Shown here in pieces: positions 43,208-51,154 of a stretch of DNA of 64,000 nt. How positions within the stretch are numbered: position 1 is the first letter of the stretch; every line of letters starts with the position of its first letter. The stretch lies in the NCBI RefSeq assembly GCF_044784365.2, contig NZ_CP173065.2. One strand, given 5' to 3'. The notes beneath the pieces are model-generated. The model did no database searches, was not told the origin of the DNA, and was given only the letters and a program-made list of their open reading frames with translations. The translations under genes and the position numbers were made by a program. This DNA comes from Cetobacterium_A somerae. Its GTDB lineage: Bacteria; Fusobacteriota; Fusobacteriia; Fusobacteriales; Fusobacteriaceae.

Positions 43208-44586
43208 CTCCTTTTTAAATGATTTTCTAAAATCTCCTCATGAATGCTCTCAACAATATCATTTAAATTAAGAATATTTATAATTTTTATATTTCCTTTT
43301 AAACTTGGTTCGTCACTTAATATTAAATCAAAATTGTTACTATAAAACTCTCTATTTATTTTATAAAAAAATGATGGTTCAACTGTAAACTCATAATTTT
43401 TAAAATGTCTTTTCAATTCATTTCTCAAAAAGCTATCATCTAATATATTTACTTCATTAAACAATAATAATATTTTCTTTAATTCTAATTTATTTTTATC
43501 TAAAATTATTTTTTTTAATATTTGAACTATAATAACTTTATCACTAAAGTACATTCCCATGTTTTCACTTTTTAAAATATTATTAAAAATATTTAAAATT
43601 ATAGAATCAATATCTTTTAAATCGATTTTTTTAACTTTTAGTATTTTTCCTTCATATTTAAAAATTGAATAACAGAGCTTTTTTAATAACATTTTTTCAT
43701 AAATACTTTTCATTTCCCCTAGATTAAAAACCTCTTTTATCTTAGGCATAAGCTTTTTTACTTTAGCTAAAACTTCAGGTTCAAATGGTACAGCACTACT
43801 TAAATTATTTGCTAAAAAGTAAAAAACTTGTTCCTGATATCTCAAATCAAAATCTTTTAAATGATTATTTAAACTATTTTTAAGGTTAACATACTCATCA
43901 TAGTTACACTCTAACTTTAAATCTATCTCCTTAAATAATCTAGTACATACATGTAGAGCACATAAAAATGCTATTAAGAAACTACTTAAAGACATCTTAT
44001 TCTCTTTAAAAACTTTTCCTAATTTAATTGTTAACTCTCTTGTATTATATATTTTTAAAACTTCATCTAAAAGATTGACTCTATTTAAAGAAAAATCTAT
44101 TTTAAAAAAATACTTAACTAAAATTTTAAAAAAAAGATGTAAATCTTTAGGAGAAAGGTGGCATAACTCTATTACTTTTCCATGAATATATACATATTTA
44201 GACCCATTTTTATTTAAGCTGTCTTTTACTTTTGTAAACAATCTAAAAATAGAACTTCTAGATAAATCTAATTTTTCTCGTTCCTCTTCTAAATTTATAA
44301 AACCATTGTGTATAAACTTTATATATAAGTAGTCATATATCTCATCAGATGTCATAAGTATTTTTCTATTAAAGAGTATCTCTTGCTGTTTTTTCGATAA
44401 AGAGATAATATATTTATTCTCATTCATCTCTATCTTTGGATATTTTTCCTCCTCTAAAAAGCTATTTATCTGTTTTATTGACTTACTTATTGAGCTTTTT
44501 TCTAAATTTAGATACATTGAAAGCTCTTCTAATACAAAGGTATCTTGAAGCAAAAGCATTAATATTTTAATATTTGTATCATTCAT
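43189..44586 (-). CDS. HTH transcriptional regulator, paralogue of the one at 8596-9984
   Basis: 465 residues. It has the same plan as the regulator at 8596-9984. There is an N-terminal HTH (LEELSMYLNLEKSSISKSIK), the landmark IYDYLYIKFIHNGFINLEEE, a second HTH-like LDLSRSSIFRLFTKVKDSL, a long helical middle and the C-terminal FDLILSDEPSLKGNIKIINI block. Sequence identity is clearly above that expected by chance across the whole length. The family resembles Mga/BglG-type regulators, signal unknown. GGGGGGAG precedes the ATG. It lies directly downstream of tRNA-Leu on the same strand and might be partly co-transcribed with it. Confidence 0.75.
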   Translation of the reverse strand: MNDTNIKILMLLLQDTFVLEELSMYLNLEKSSISKSIKQINSFLEEEKYPKIEMNENKYIISLSKKQQEILFNRKILMTSDEIYDYLYIKFIHNGFINLEEEREKLDLSRSSIFRLFTKVKDSLNKNGSKYVYIHGKVIELCHLSPKDLHLFFKILVKYFFKIDFSLNRVNLLDEVLKIYNTRELTIKLGKVFKENKMSLSSFLIAFLCALHVCTRLFKEIDLKLECNYDEYVNLKNSLNNHLKDFDLRYQEQVFYFLANNLSSAVPFEPEVLAKVKKLMPKIKEVFNLGEMKSIYEKMLLKKLCYSIFKYEGKILKVKKIDLKDIDSIILNIFNNILKSENMGMYFSDKVIIVQILKKIILDKNKLELKKILLLFNEVNILDDSFLRNELKRHFKNYEFTVEPSFFYKINREFYSNNFDLILSDEPSLKGNIKIINILNLNDIVESIHEEILENHLKRRKASTN

Positions 44587-44601
44587 TTTCTCCCCCCACT
44601 G

Positions 44602-44672
44602 TTAAAAAAAAATCATATATATTCTATTTAAATAATACTTTTTAGTAAAATTTCAATAAAACATATATGATT
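44602..44672 (-). terminator. possible long-loop terminator after tRNA-Leu
   Basis: AATCATATAT and ATATATGATT (44611-44620/44663-44672) are inverted copies 42 bases apart. On the minus strand the second arm runs into nine T. It sits between tRNA-Leu and the regulator gene. Confidence 0.45.
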
Positions 44673-44682
44673 AAGAGCTTAT

Positions 44683-44769
44683 TGGTGCCTGAGGGGGGAC
44701 TCGAACCCCCAAGGTGCAAACACCGGCGGATTTTGAGTCCGCTACGTCTACCAATTCCGTCACTCAGGC
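44683..44769 (-). tRNA. tRNA-Leu (anticodon CAA)
   Basis: The acceptor stem is GCCTGAG/CTCAGGC with encoded ACCA. The D-arm has GGAATTGGTAGACG. The anticodon stem GCGGA/TCCGC holds loop CTCAAAA, giving anticodon CAA. A variable arm CGGTGTTTGCACC and a T-arm with GTTCGAGTC follow. The long variable arm is that of a class II tRNA. It reads UUG leucine codons. Length 87 with CCA. Confidence 0.95.
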
Positions 44770-44909
44770 CTTTCGTTGTTATTCTATACCAATTAGAGAG
44801 CTTTGTCAATAACTTTTATATTTTTTTAAAAGGAATATTCTAATTTTGTACGTAAATAACTTAAAGTTTAAAATCTAAATTTTTTAATAATTTTAAGGAG
44901 GTAACTTAT

Positions 44910-45167
44910 ATGCTTAAAAGATTTATCTTTTTATCAGTTTTACTCTCTGCTTTAGTTGGATGTGCTAATAATGGTATGTACAATACTCCAAGAGTTAGAG
45001 ATGGTGCTTTAGGTGGAGCTGCTGTTGGTGCTCTTGCTGGTCAACTTATTGGTAGAAATACTGCTGGTACTTTAATTGGTGCTGGTATTGGTGCTCTTGC
45101 TGGAGCTGCTATCGGTCATGAAAGAGATGAACGAGCTTTTAGAAACTATTATAGAAATAGATATTAA
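44910..45167 (+). CDS. small glycine-zipper lipoprotein
   Basis: 85 residues. A lipoprotein signal (MLKRFIFLSVLLSALVGC) is followed by a glycine-zipper segment (GALGGAAVGALAGQLIGRNT, then AGTLIGAGIGALAGAAIGHE) and a basic tail. Gly-zipper lipoproteins (YMGG/17-kDa antigen-like) sit in the outer membrane or periplasm; their role is generally unknown. TAAGGAGG precedes the ATG. The next gene, for another exported protein, starts 14 bp after the stop, so the two form an operon. Confidence 0.85.
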   Translation: MLKRFIFLSVLLSALVGCANNGMYNTPRVRDGALGGAAVGALAGQLIGRNTAGTLIGAGIGALAGAAIGHERDERAFRNYYRNRY

Positions 45168-45181
45168 TTAGGAGGTTTTCA

Positions 45182-45628
45182 ATGAAAAAAATATTATTAT
45201 TTTTATTCTCTCTTACTCTTTCAGCTAGTCTTTTAGCTAATAGCGATAATTATAACTTTCCTAAATTAAAAGAAAAAATGGAAAAAGATGGTTATAAATT
45301 AGAGTATGTGAAAAAAGATGAAGGATTTAACTTTAAAAAAGGAGATTCTCATGTTGAAGTTACAGATTATAAAACATACGCTAAGTTAAATGATGCTATA
45401 GCTAACTCTATAAACTTATTAGAAGAAAAAGGATTTAAACTTGTTACACAAGAGTGTGACTTTGGAAATGGTATCTTAGTTTTTACTAATCCATCTATAA
45501 AAGACTATGCTTTTGTTCTATCTGCAAATTATAAAAAAAATATTATGTTAAATACTGGTGGTTCACCTAAAGATGTTGAGTTTTCTGTAAAAACTTTACA
45601 AGAAACTTTAAAACCAGTTAAAAAATAA
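45182..45628 (+). CDS. small secreted protein of unknown function
   Basis: 148 residues. It has a cleavable signal peptide (MKKILLFLFSLTLSASLLAN, likely cut after SLLA) and no lipobox Cys. The mature 125-odd residues are Lys-rich with no domain I recognise; HVEVTDYKTYAKLNDAIANS and NGILVFTNPSIKDYAFVLSA suggest a small alpha/beta fold. AGGAGG precedes the ATG. It is paired with the glycine-zipper lipoprotein upstream. No function assigned. Confidence 0.75.
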   Translation: MKKILLFLFSLTLSASLLANSDNYNFPKLKEKMEKDGYKLEYVKKDEGFNFKKGDSHVEVTDYKTYAKLNDAIANSINLLEEKGFKLVTQECDFGNGILVFTNPSIKDYAFVLSANYKKNIMLNTGGSPKDVEFSVKTLQETLKPVKK

Positions 45629-45648
45629 AAATTTTTTTTTATTTTTTC

Positions 45649-45677
45649 TTGACATATTAAAAATTTAGCAGTATTAT
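45649..45677 (+). promoter_or_regulatory. promoter of the histidine-leader/ABC transporter operon
   Basis: TTGACA (45649-45654) and TATTAT (45672-45677) lie 17 bases apart. Transcription should start near 45684, about 30 bases before the leader peptide. Confidence 0.85.
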
Positions 45678-45714
45678 TGTAAAATATAAAACAAAAAAAA
45701 TTTAGGAGGAAGAT

Positions 45715-45768
45715 ATGTCGCAATTGTTCGTTGTTTTAAACTCATTACATCATCATCATAGATATTAG
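45715..45768 (+). CDS. histidine leader peptide of an attenuator
   Basis: A 17-codon frame, MSQLFVVLNSLHHHHRY, has a strong ribosome binding site (TAGGAGG) seven bases before its ATG. Four consecutive CAT histidine codons occupy 45748-45759 and are followed by AGA, TAT and TAG. Consecutive regulatory codons near the end of a tiny, well-translated frame, followed by competing hairpins and a terminator, are the hallmark of ribosome-mediated attenuation, as in the his operon leader. The frame is too short for routine gene callers. Its translation rate past the His codons should report charged tRNA-His. Confidence 0.85.
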   Translation: MSQLFVVLNSLHHHHRY

Positions 45769-45910
45769 AGTTTGTTCCTGTGAATTTTTCATAGATACAG
45801 ACTCTTGTTGTATTGCAAACTTGAGTCTGTATCTATGATGACAACGAAAAAGAAAAATATCTCTTCTTTTAAAGCCATCTAGATACGTTCTAGGTGGCTT
45901 TTTTGTTTTT
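45767..45910 (+). promoter_or_regulatory. histidine attenuator: mutually exclusive hairpins and terminator
   Basis: Five segments compete. Segment 1 (45767-45775) pairs with 2 (45797-45805), 9 bp with one G-U. Segment 2 (45790-45804) also pairs with 3 (45823-45837), a perfect 15 bp. Segment 3 (45829-45840) pairs with 4 (45876-45886), 11 bp with one bulge. Segment 4 with 5 forms the terminator (45871-45883/45889-45901) followed by a T run. A ribosome stalled at the His codons leaves segment 1 free (1:2, then 3:4, read-through). One that reaches the stop codon covers segment 1 (2:3 and 4:5, termination). Confidence 0.75.
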
Positions 45911-45936
45911 AATAATCTATATTAAGGAGGAATTTT

Positions 45937-46698
45937 ATGAAAAAAATATTTAAACTTTTATTATTGACTTTCACTATATTTTCAATATCTTTTGCTAAGG
46001 ATAATGCTTTAAAAAATCTTCAAGAAAAAGGAGAGATGGTTATTGGGCTTGACGATACTTTTGCTCCTATGGGATTTAGAGATGAAAAAGGAAATATCAT
46101 TGGCTTTGATATTGATTTAGCTAATGAAGTTGCTAGTAGAATGGGAGTTAAAGCTGTCTTTAAACCATGCGAATGGGATGGAATAATATTTGATTTAAGA
46201 AGTAAAAAGATTGATTTAATTTGGAATGGTCTTACTATAACTCCTCAAAGAGAACAACAAATAGCTTTTTCTACACCCTATTTTGATGATGATCAAATTG
46301 TTATTGTTAGAAATCATAATATAAAATCTTTTGAAGATTTAAAAGGTAAAAATATTGGTGTTCAATTAGGTAGTGCTTCATACTTTGCCTTTGAAAATTC
46401 ACCTTTAGCTAAAACAACTGGTAAAGTTAATAAGTACTCTACAAATGTTGAAGCTCTTTTAGATTTAGAAGCAGGTAGAACTGATGCTGTTGTTATTGAT
46501 GCTGTTGTCGGTAAATACTATGTTGCTAAAAAAGATGGCTTTGTTGTTTTAAATGAAATTTTGGACAAACAACAAATGGGAATTGGTATGAGAAAGCAAG
46601 ATTTATCACTAAAAAATAAAATAGATGAAACTTTAGCTAATATGAAAGCTGACGGTTCATTTAATAAAATTTACCAAAAATGGTTTGGTAATAACTAA
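45937..46698 (+). CDS. amino-acid ABC transporter substrate-binding protein (predicted histidine)
   Basis: 253 residues. A signal peptide (MKKIFKLLLLTFTIFSISFA) is followed by a family 3 solute-binding protein: MVIGLDDTFAPMGFRDEKG, IIGFDIDLANEVASRMGVK, IWNGLTITPQREQQIAFSTP and LKGKNIGVQLGSASYFAFE. It captures a polar amino acid in the periplasm. The attenuator upstream, tuned to histidine codons, makes histidine the most likely ligand; arginine or another basic amino acid cannot be excluded. AAGGAGG precedes the ATG. First structural gene of a three-gene transporter operon. Confidence 0.88.
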   Translation: MKKIFKLLLLTFTIFSISFAKDNALKNLQEKGEMVIGLDDTFAPMGFRDEKGNIIGFDIDLANEVASRMGVKAVFKPCEWDGIIFDLRSKKIDLIWNGLTITPQREQQIAFSTPYFDDDQIVIVRNHNIKSFEDLKGKNIGVQLGSASYFAFENSPLAKTTGKVNKYSTNVEALLDLEAGRTDAVVIDAVVGKYYVAKKDGFVVLNEILDKQQMGIGMRKQDLSLKNKIDETLANMKADGSFNKIYQKWFGNN

Positions 46699-46724
46699 AA
46701 CTTTATTTTAAGGAAGGATTATTT

Positions 46725-47351
46725 ATGGAAAACAATTTATTTTATATACTACAAGGATTAACTCTAACTTTAAAACTTTACTTCTTTACTTTGATTTTAT
46801 CTTTACCTTTAGGAATTTTACTTTCTCTTGGAAGAGTTTCAAAAAATAAGATATTAAATGTTGGAATTCAAATATACACATGGATATTTAGAGGAACACC
46901 TCTTTTATTACAACTTTTCTTCGTTTATTATGGCTTACCTGTTTTTGGAGTTGTTTTAGAACCTTTTCACGCAGCACTTATAACTTTTACAATTAATTAT
47001 GCTGCATATATATCTGAAATTTTTAGAGGAAGTATTTTAGGAGTTGATTCTGGGCAATTTGAAGCTGCTCAAGTTTTAGGTTATAGTTATTGGCAAACTA
47101 TGTTTAAAATAATTCTTCCACAGAGCTTAATTACAGCTTTACCAGCTCTTTCAAATGAAGCTATTGCTCTTATTAAAGATACATCTTTAGTTTCTGCTAT
47201 TGGAATGGCTGAGATACTAAGAAATTCAAAAGAGATTGTTACAAGAGAGTTTACAATTACGCCATTTATTATATGTGCTGGAATCTACTTAGGATTATCA
47301 ACTATTATTATTTTAATTTTAAAAAATATTGAGAAGAAGGTGACTATATAA
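46725..47351 (+). CDS. amino-acid ABC transporter permease (HisM/GlnP type)
   Basis: 208 residues, about five membrane helices. The GLTLTLKLYFFTLILSLPLG start, YTWIFRGTPLLLQLFFVYYG and the EAA loop FEAAQVLGYSYWQTMFKIILP followed by ALPALSNEAIALIKDTSLVS are standard for polar amino-acid permeases. It probably works as a homodimer because only one permease gene is present. AAGGAAGG precedes the ATG. The stop overlaps the next start by one base (TAATG). Confidence 0.92.
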   Translation: MENNLFYILQGLTLTLKLYFFTLILSLPLGILLSLGRVSKNKILNVGIQIYTWIFRGTPLLLQLFFVYYGLPVFGVVLEPFHAALITFTINYAAYISEIFRGSILGVDSGQFEAAQVLGYSYWQTMFKIILPQSLITALPALSNEAIALIKDTSLVSAIGMAEILRNSKEIVTREFTITPFIICAGIYLGLSTIIILILKNIEKKVTI

Positions 47352-47944
47352 TGGCTATTCAAGTTAAAAATTTAAATAAATCTTTTGGAGAAAACAATGT
47401 TTTTAATAATTTAACTCTAGAAATAAAAAAAGGAGAAATCGTCTCAATTATTGGGCCTTCTGGAAAAGGAAAATCAACATTTTTAAGATGTCTAATTGGA
47501 CTTGAAGAGTTTGGTTCTGGTGAAATTATATGCAATCGAAAAAAAATGGGTATGGTTTTTCAAAATTTTAACCTTTTTCCAAATAAAACAGTATTAGAAA
47601 ATATTACTGAACCTCTTATATTAGTTGATAAAATTGAAAAGGCTACTGCCATTGAAAAAGCTAAAAAACTTCTAGAAAGAGTTGGATTATCTGATAAAGA
47701 AAATACTTATCCCAAATATCTTTCTGGTGGACAAAAACAAAGAGTCGCTATTGCTCGTGCTCTAGCAAAAGACCCTGAAGTTTTACTTTTTGATGAACCC
47801 ACTTCAGCTTTAGATCCTTTTATGACTGCAGAGGTTTTAAAAGTTATTGAAGAGTTAAAAGATAATAAAGATATGACTATGGTCATTGTTAGCCATGAAA
47901 TGGATTTTGTTAATAAAATCTCAACTAGAATAATTGAGTTTTAA
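47351..47944 (+). CDS. amino-acid ABC transporter ATP-binding protein, short form
   Basis: 197 residues with Walker A GPSGKGKST, Q-loop GMVFQNFNLFPNKT, signature LSGGQKQR, Walker B VLLFDEPTSALDP and H-loop VSHEMDF. It energises the permease encoded just upstream. It is some 40 residues shorter than usual. About a dozen residues are missing before the Q-loop (GSGEIICNRKKMGMVFQ), and it stops at RIIEF, where normal proteins continue with about 25 more. All catalytic motifs remain, so it may well work. The stop lies inside a palindrome shared with the convergent gene. Confidence 0.88.
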   Translation: MAIQVKNLNKSFGENNVFNNLTLEIKKGEIVSIIGPSGKGKSTFLRCLIGLEEFGSGEIICNRKKMGMVFQNFNLFPNKTVLENITEPLILVDKIEKATAIEKAKKLLERVGLSDKENTYPKYLSGGQKQRVAIARALAKDPEVLLFDEPTSALDPFMTAEVLKVIEELKDNKDMTMVIVSHEMDFVNKISTRIIEF

Positions 47945-47960
47945 GCTTTGCTTAAAACTC
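47936..47960. terminator. shared hairpin containing both stop codons of convergent genes
   Basis: GAGTTTTAAGC/GCTTAAAACTC, perfect 11-bp stem with TTT loop. Each arm supplies the final EF* codons of one of the two converging genes. T tracts are poor, so termination efficiency is uncertain. Confidence 0.6.
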
Positions 47961-48744
47961 ACTCCCTACATATATCTTACCATCAATAACTCTACCTGTT
48001 ATTTTAGAACAAGCTCCATAGTTTTCTCCTTGAAAAAACTCCAAATAATCACTTTTATATCTTTCAATTGTATTTAAATATCCAAAAAGTGCTCCATTTG
48101 AACTTCCAGTTGCTGCCTCCTCATCTATTCCATAAAGTGGTGCAAAATTTCTACAATAAACTCTATTATTTTCAATAGTATATACATGATATCCCACTGC
48201 GCTACAATCTTTTGATATATACTTTATTTTTTCTAAATCAATCTTTAAATTATTTAATACCTTTCTATTTTTAACTGGAATTAATATATCTCTTAATCCA
48301 CTATATCCAATAACTATTTCTAAATTCTCATGCAGCTCCTCTTTTTTTACTCCTATGGAATTTAATATTTGCTCTATTTCTGATATCCCCTCTATTTTTA
48401 TACTATCTTGTTCTAAAAATATCTCTCTTTTCTCTACTCTAACTTTTAAATCCTTAAAATTCAACCTTTCTATATACTCCCCCTCTTCAATAATACCAGT
48501 TTTTTTCAAAATGTAAAAAGCTCCTAAAGAAGCATGACCACAAAACTCTATTTCACACTGAGGAGTATAAAATTTTAATTCAAATATTTTTTCAGATATT
48601 TTTTTTACAAAAACTGTCTCTGAAAATCCCAACTCTTTAGCTTTTTTGACACTCACCTTTTAAAATATCCTCTTTTAACATTACTACTCCAGCTTTATTC
48701 CCACCTTTTCCATTATGTGTAAAAACATTAACTATAAACTCCAT
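47952..48744 (-). pseudogene. PhzF-family isomerase, interrupted by a one-base frameshift
   Basis: The downstream frame (47952-48656) encodes most of a PhzF fold: FSETVFVKK, CEIEFCGHASLGAFYIL, GYSGLRDILIPVKN, and AATGSSNGALFGYL near the C-terminus. The family N-terminus is in another frame, starting at ATG 48744 with AAAGGAGAG upstream: MEFIVNVFTHNGKGGNKAGV, with VMLKEDILKGECQKS next. The two meet at a T6 run (48642-48647; A6 on the coding strand). With five A the frame is continuous (KGECQKAKELGFSETVFV) and the protein has normal length. Either a true inactivation or a homopolymer miscall. PhzF enzymes are cytoplasmic isomerases; substrate here unknown. Confidence 0.82.
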
Positions 48745-48754
48745 AACTCTCCTT

Positions 48755-48787
48755 TTTAAAAGTAAAAGGGTATACATAAGTACACCC
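48755..48787 (-). terminator. intrinsic terminator of the kam operon
   Basis: On the minus strand GGGTGTAC/GTATACCC (48768-48775/48780-48787) forms a stem with a TTAT loop, then TTTTACTTTT. It lies just after kamE. Confidence 0.8.
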
Positions 48788-48795
48788 AATTCTTT

Positions 48796-49584
48796 TTATT
48801 TATTCAATCTTTTTGCTAACTCTTGAACAGCATATGAAGCTACATCATCTGCATATGTTCCAGTTCCAAATCCAGCATCATATCCCAACTCTTTAGCCAG
48901 TTCATGTGTGATTCTAGCCCCACCACAAATTACTAACATCTTATCTCTTAATCCCTCTGCCTCTAACATTTCAATAAGCTCAATTAAGTTTTTAATATGA
49001 ACATCCTTTTGAGTAACTGTTTGAGAAACTAAAAGCACATCAGCACCTATTTCAATAGCTTTAGCTATAAAGTCCTCATTTAAAACCTGACTTCCCATAT
49101 TTAAAGCCTCTATCATCTCATATCTTTCTAATCCATAGTGTCCTGCATAACCTTTCATGTTCATTACAGCATCTATTCCAACAGTGTGTGCATCTGTTCC
49201 TGTACTTGCACCTAACACAACTATTTTTCTTCCAATATTTTCTTTTACAAACTTATCAGTTTCCTCCATTGACCATGTTGTTGATTCAACTTTTGGAACA
49301 TAGATAGACTCATAGTCAACTGTATGAGTACAGTTTCCATAACAGTTAAAAAATGTAAATCCATCTGTTAACTCTTTAAAATATGAAACTTGTGGATTTT
49401 CAAATCCCATTTTCTTCATAAGTTGTTTAGCTGCTTCAACTCCCTCTGCTCCTGCTGGAACTGGTAAAGTAAATGAAAGTTGAGTTTTTCCATCGTTCAT
49501 TGTATCTCCATATGGTTTAACTGCTTTTAAATCTAGTGTTGTATCAAATGTTCTTTCTTCCATTGAATATAATCCACCACTCAT
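48796..49584 (-). CDS. kamE: lysine 5,6-aminomutase beta subunit
   Basis: 262 residues. It carries the adenosylcobalamin-binding DxHxxG motif as DAHTVG (131-136), with His133 as the base that would ligate cobalt. Lys144, in MNMKGYAGHYG, is at the position of the PLP Schiff-base Lys in the studied clostridial enzyme. Together with KamD it shifts the terminal amino group of beta-lysine from C6 to C5, giving 3,5-diaminohexanoate. The start overlaps the kamD stop (TAATG) and AGGAGGGG lies before it. Last gene of the operon. Confidence 0.95.
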   Translation of the reverse strand: MSGGLYSMEERTFDTTLDLKAVKPYGDTMNDGKTQLSFTLPVPAGAEGVEAAKQLMKKMGFENPQVSYFKELTDGFTFFNCYGNCTHTVDYESIYVPKVESTTWSMEETDKFVKENIGRKIVVLGASTGTDAHTVGIDAVMNMKGYAGHYGLERYEMIEALNMGSQVLNEDFIAKAIEIGADVLLVSQTVTQKDVHIKNLIELIEMLEAEGLRDKMLVICGGARITHELAKELGYDAGFGTGTYADDVASYAVQELAKRLNK

Positions 49585-51143
49585 TACTTAACCCCTCCTA
49601 ACATTTTTGGAATAAACAGATTCATGTAGCTAGAACCCTTTTCTACAACTCCAGCTAATCCTTTTCCACCTGTTCTACTTCTTTTTATATCTGCAAAAGT
49701 TCCCTTTTCTAGTGAATTAAACAGTCCATCTTCAACCATTTTCTCAAGTAGCTCCACTGATTCATCTAAAACAAGCTGAGCTCTTTTTTGAATTATTCCA
49801 TCTGCTTTAAACTCAATTTCAGATCCAAAATCTCTCATATTATTAAATATATATCTTGCATTTTCTATTGATAAATATCTATCTGACATAAATGGTGTAT
49901 GGATAGCCTCTGTCATCATTCCTAACAGTTGAAGTCCTTGCCCTGTCATTATTGCAACTTGATTAAATAGCGCATCTTGAATGTGCCCTTTAAATATATT
50001 TCCTGTCATAAACTTTGTAGGTGGCATATATTTTAATGGTGCCTTAGGGAAGATCTCTCTAGTCATTTGTGCTTGCGCTAATTCTAGTAAGAATCCATTT
50101 TCTAACTCTGGGTCCATTTCAAATGCATGTCCTAATCCCATCTGCTCTTCAGGAAGACCTGCCATAAATGCTAACTGCTCATTTATTAAATCTGACGCTA
50201 AAACTGTATGAGCATTTTCCACTGCATCAGCTGTTGTTAAGTAGTTATCCTCTCCTGTATTTATTATAACCCCTGCAAATCCATTTATTACTCTTGAGAA
50301 GAACTGGTCAACTAATGTTCTTTGCATATTTATATCTCTAAATAGTATTCCATATAATGCGTCATTTAGCATTACATCAAGTCTTTCTAAAGCTCCCATA
50401 GCTGCAATCTCTGGCATACAAAGACCTGAGCAATAGTTACAAAGTCTTATATATCTTCCAACCTCTTCTCCCACTTCATCTAGAGCTTTTCTCATAATTC
50501 TAAAGTTTTCTTGAGTTGCAAAAGTTCCTCCAAATCCCTCTGTTGTAGCTCCGTAAGGAACATAGTCTAGTAAACTTTGCCCTGTTGTTCTAATAACAGC
50601 TATTATATCTGCTCCCTGTCTTGCTGCAGCTTGAGCTTGTATAACATCTTCATATATGTTTCCTGTTGCAACTATTACATATAAGTAAGGTTTTGGTCCC
50701 TCTCCAATAGTTGTTAAATACTTCTCTCTTTGATCTCTATTTGATTTGATTCTATCTACAACTTTATTTACAACAGGTTCTACAGCTTTTTGAACCTCAT
50801 CTTTACTATGTTGTTTAATCTTAGTTAGATCTAACTCTCCAGAGCTTACTTTTTCAGCTATCTCTTGAGGAGACATTCCTGTTTCTAGCATAGCGTTTCC
50901 TATAAAATACATTACCCCTTCTGATAAAACACCCTTATCTTTTAAATGATCTACCACAATGTTTGGTAATGGTACCTCGTCACAATCTACTCCATCTATC
51001 TCTAACAATCTACAAATTGTTCTTTCAACTGCAACAGTTGTATATGAGTCTACAAATTTTTGCACATCTACTGCTATATCTTTAGCTAGTCCTCTAGCTT
51101 TATCTACCTTATTGAAATCTAAACCTAACTTACTTTTAAACAT
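49584..51143 (-). CDS. kamD: lysine 5,6-aminomutase alpha subunit
   Basis: 519 residues, the normal length. It begins MFKSKLGLDFNKVDKARGLA and contains the large catalytic barrel that holds PLP contacts and substrate (YLYVIVATGNIYEDVIQAQA, followed by ARQGADIIAVIRTTGQSLLD, and later LCNYCSGLCMPEIAAMGALE). It forms the catalytic complex with KamE, encoded directly downstream with a one-base overlap. AGGAGG precedes the ATG. Its dependence on cobalamin means the cell must make or import B12; no such gene is in the window. Confidence 0.95.
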   Translation of the reverse strand: MFKSKLGLDFNKVDKARGLAKDIAVDVQKFVDSYTTVAVERTICRLLEIDGVDCDEVPLPNIVVDHLKDKGVLSEGVMYFIGNAMLETGMSPQEIAEKVSSGELDLTKIKQHSKDEVQKAVEPVVNKVVDRIKSNRDQREKYLTTIGEGPKPYLYVIVATGNIYEDVIQAQAAARQGADIIAVIRTTGQSLLDYVPYGATTEGFGGTFATQENFRIMRKALDEVGEEVGRYIRLCNYCSGLCMPEIAAMGALERLDVMLNDALYGILFRDINMQRTLVDQFFSRVINGFAGVIINTGEDNYLTTADAVENAHTVLASDLINEQLAFMAGLPEEQMGLGHAFEMDPELENGFLLELAQAQMTREIFPKAPLKYMPPTKFMTGNIFKGHIQDALFNQVAIMTGQGLQLLGMMTEAIHTPFMSDRYLSIENARYIFNNMRDFGSEIEFKADGIIQKRAQLVLDESVELLEKMVEDGLFNSLEKGTFADIKRSRTGGKGLAGVVEKGSSYMNLFIPKMLGGVK

Positions 51144-51154
51144 TAACGTCCTCC

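Noticed and set aside
44683..44769. tRNA-Leu as an integration site of a genomic island
   Set aside because: No integrase gene and no duplicated tRNA end were seen nearby.
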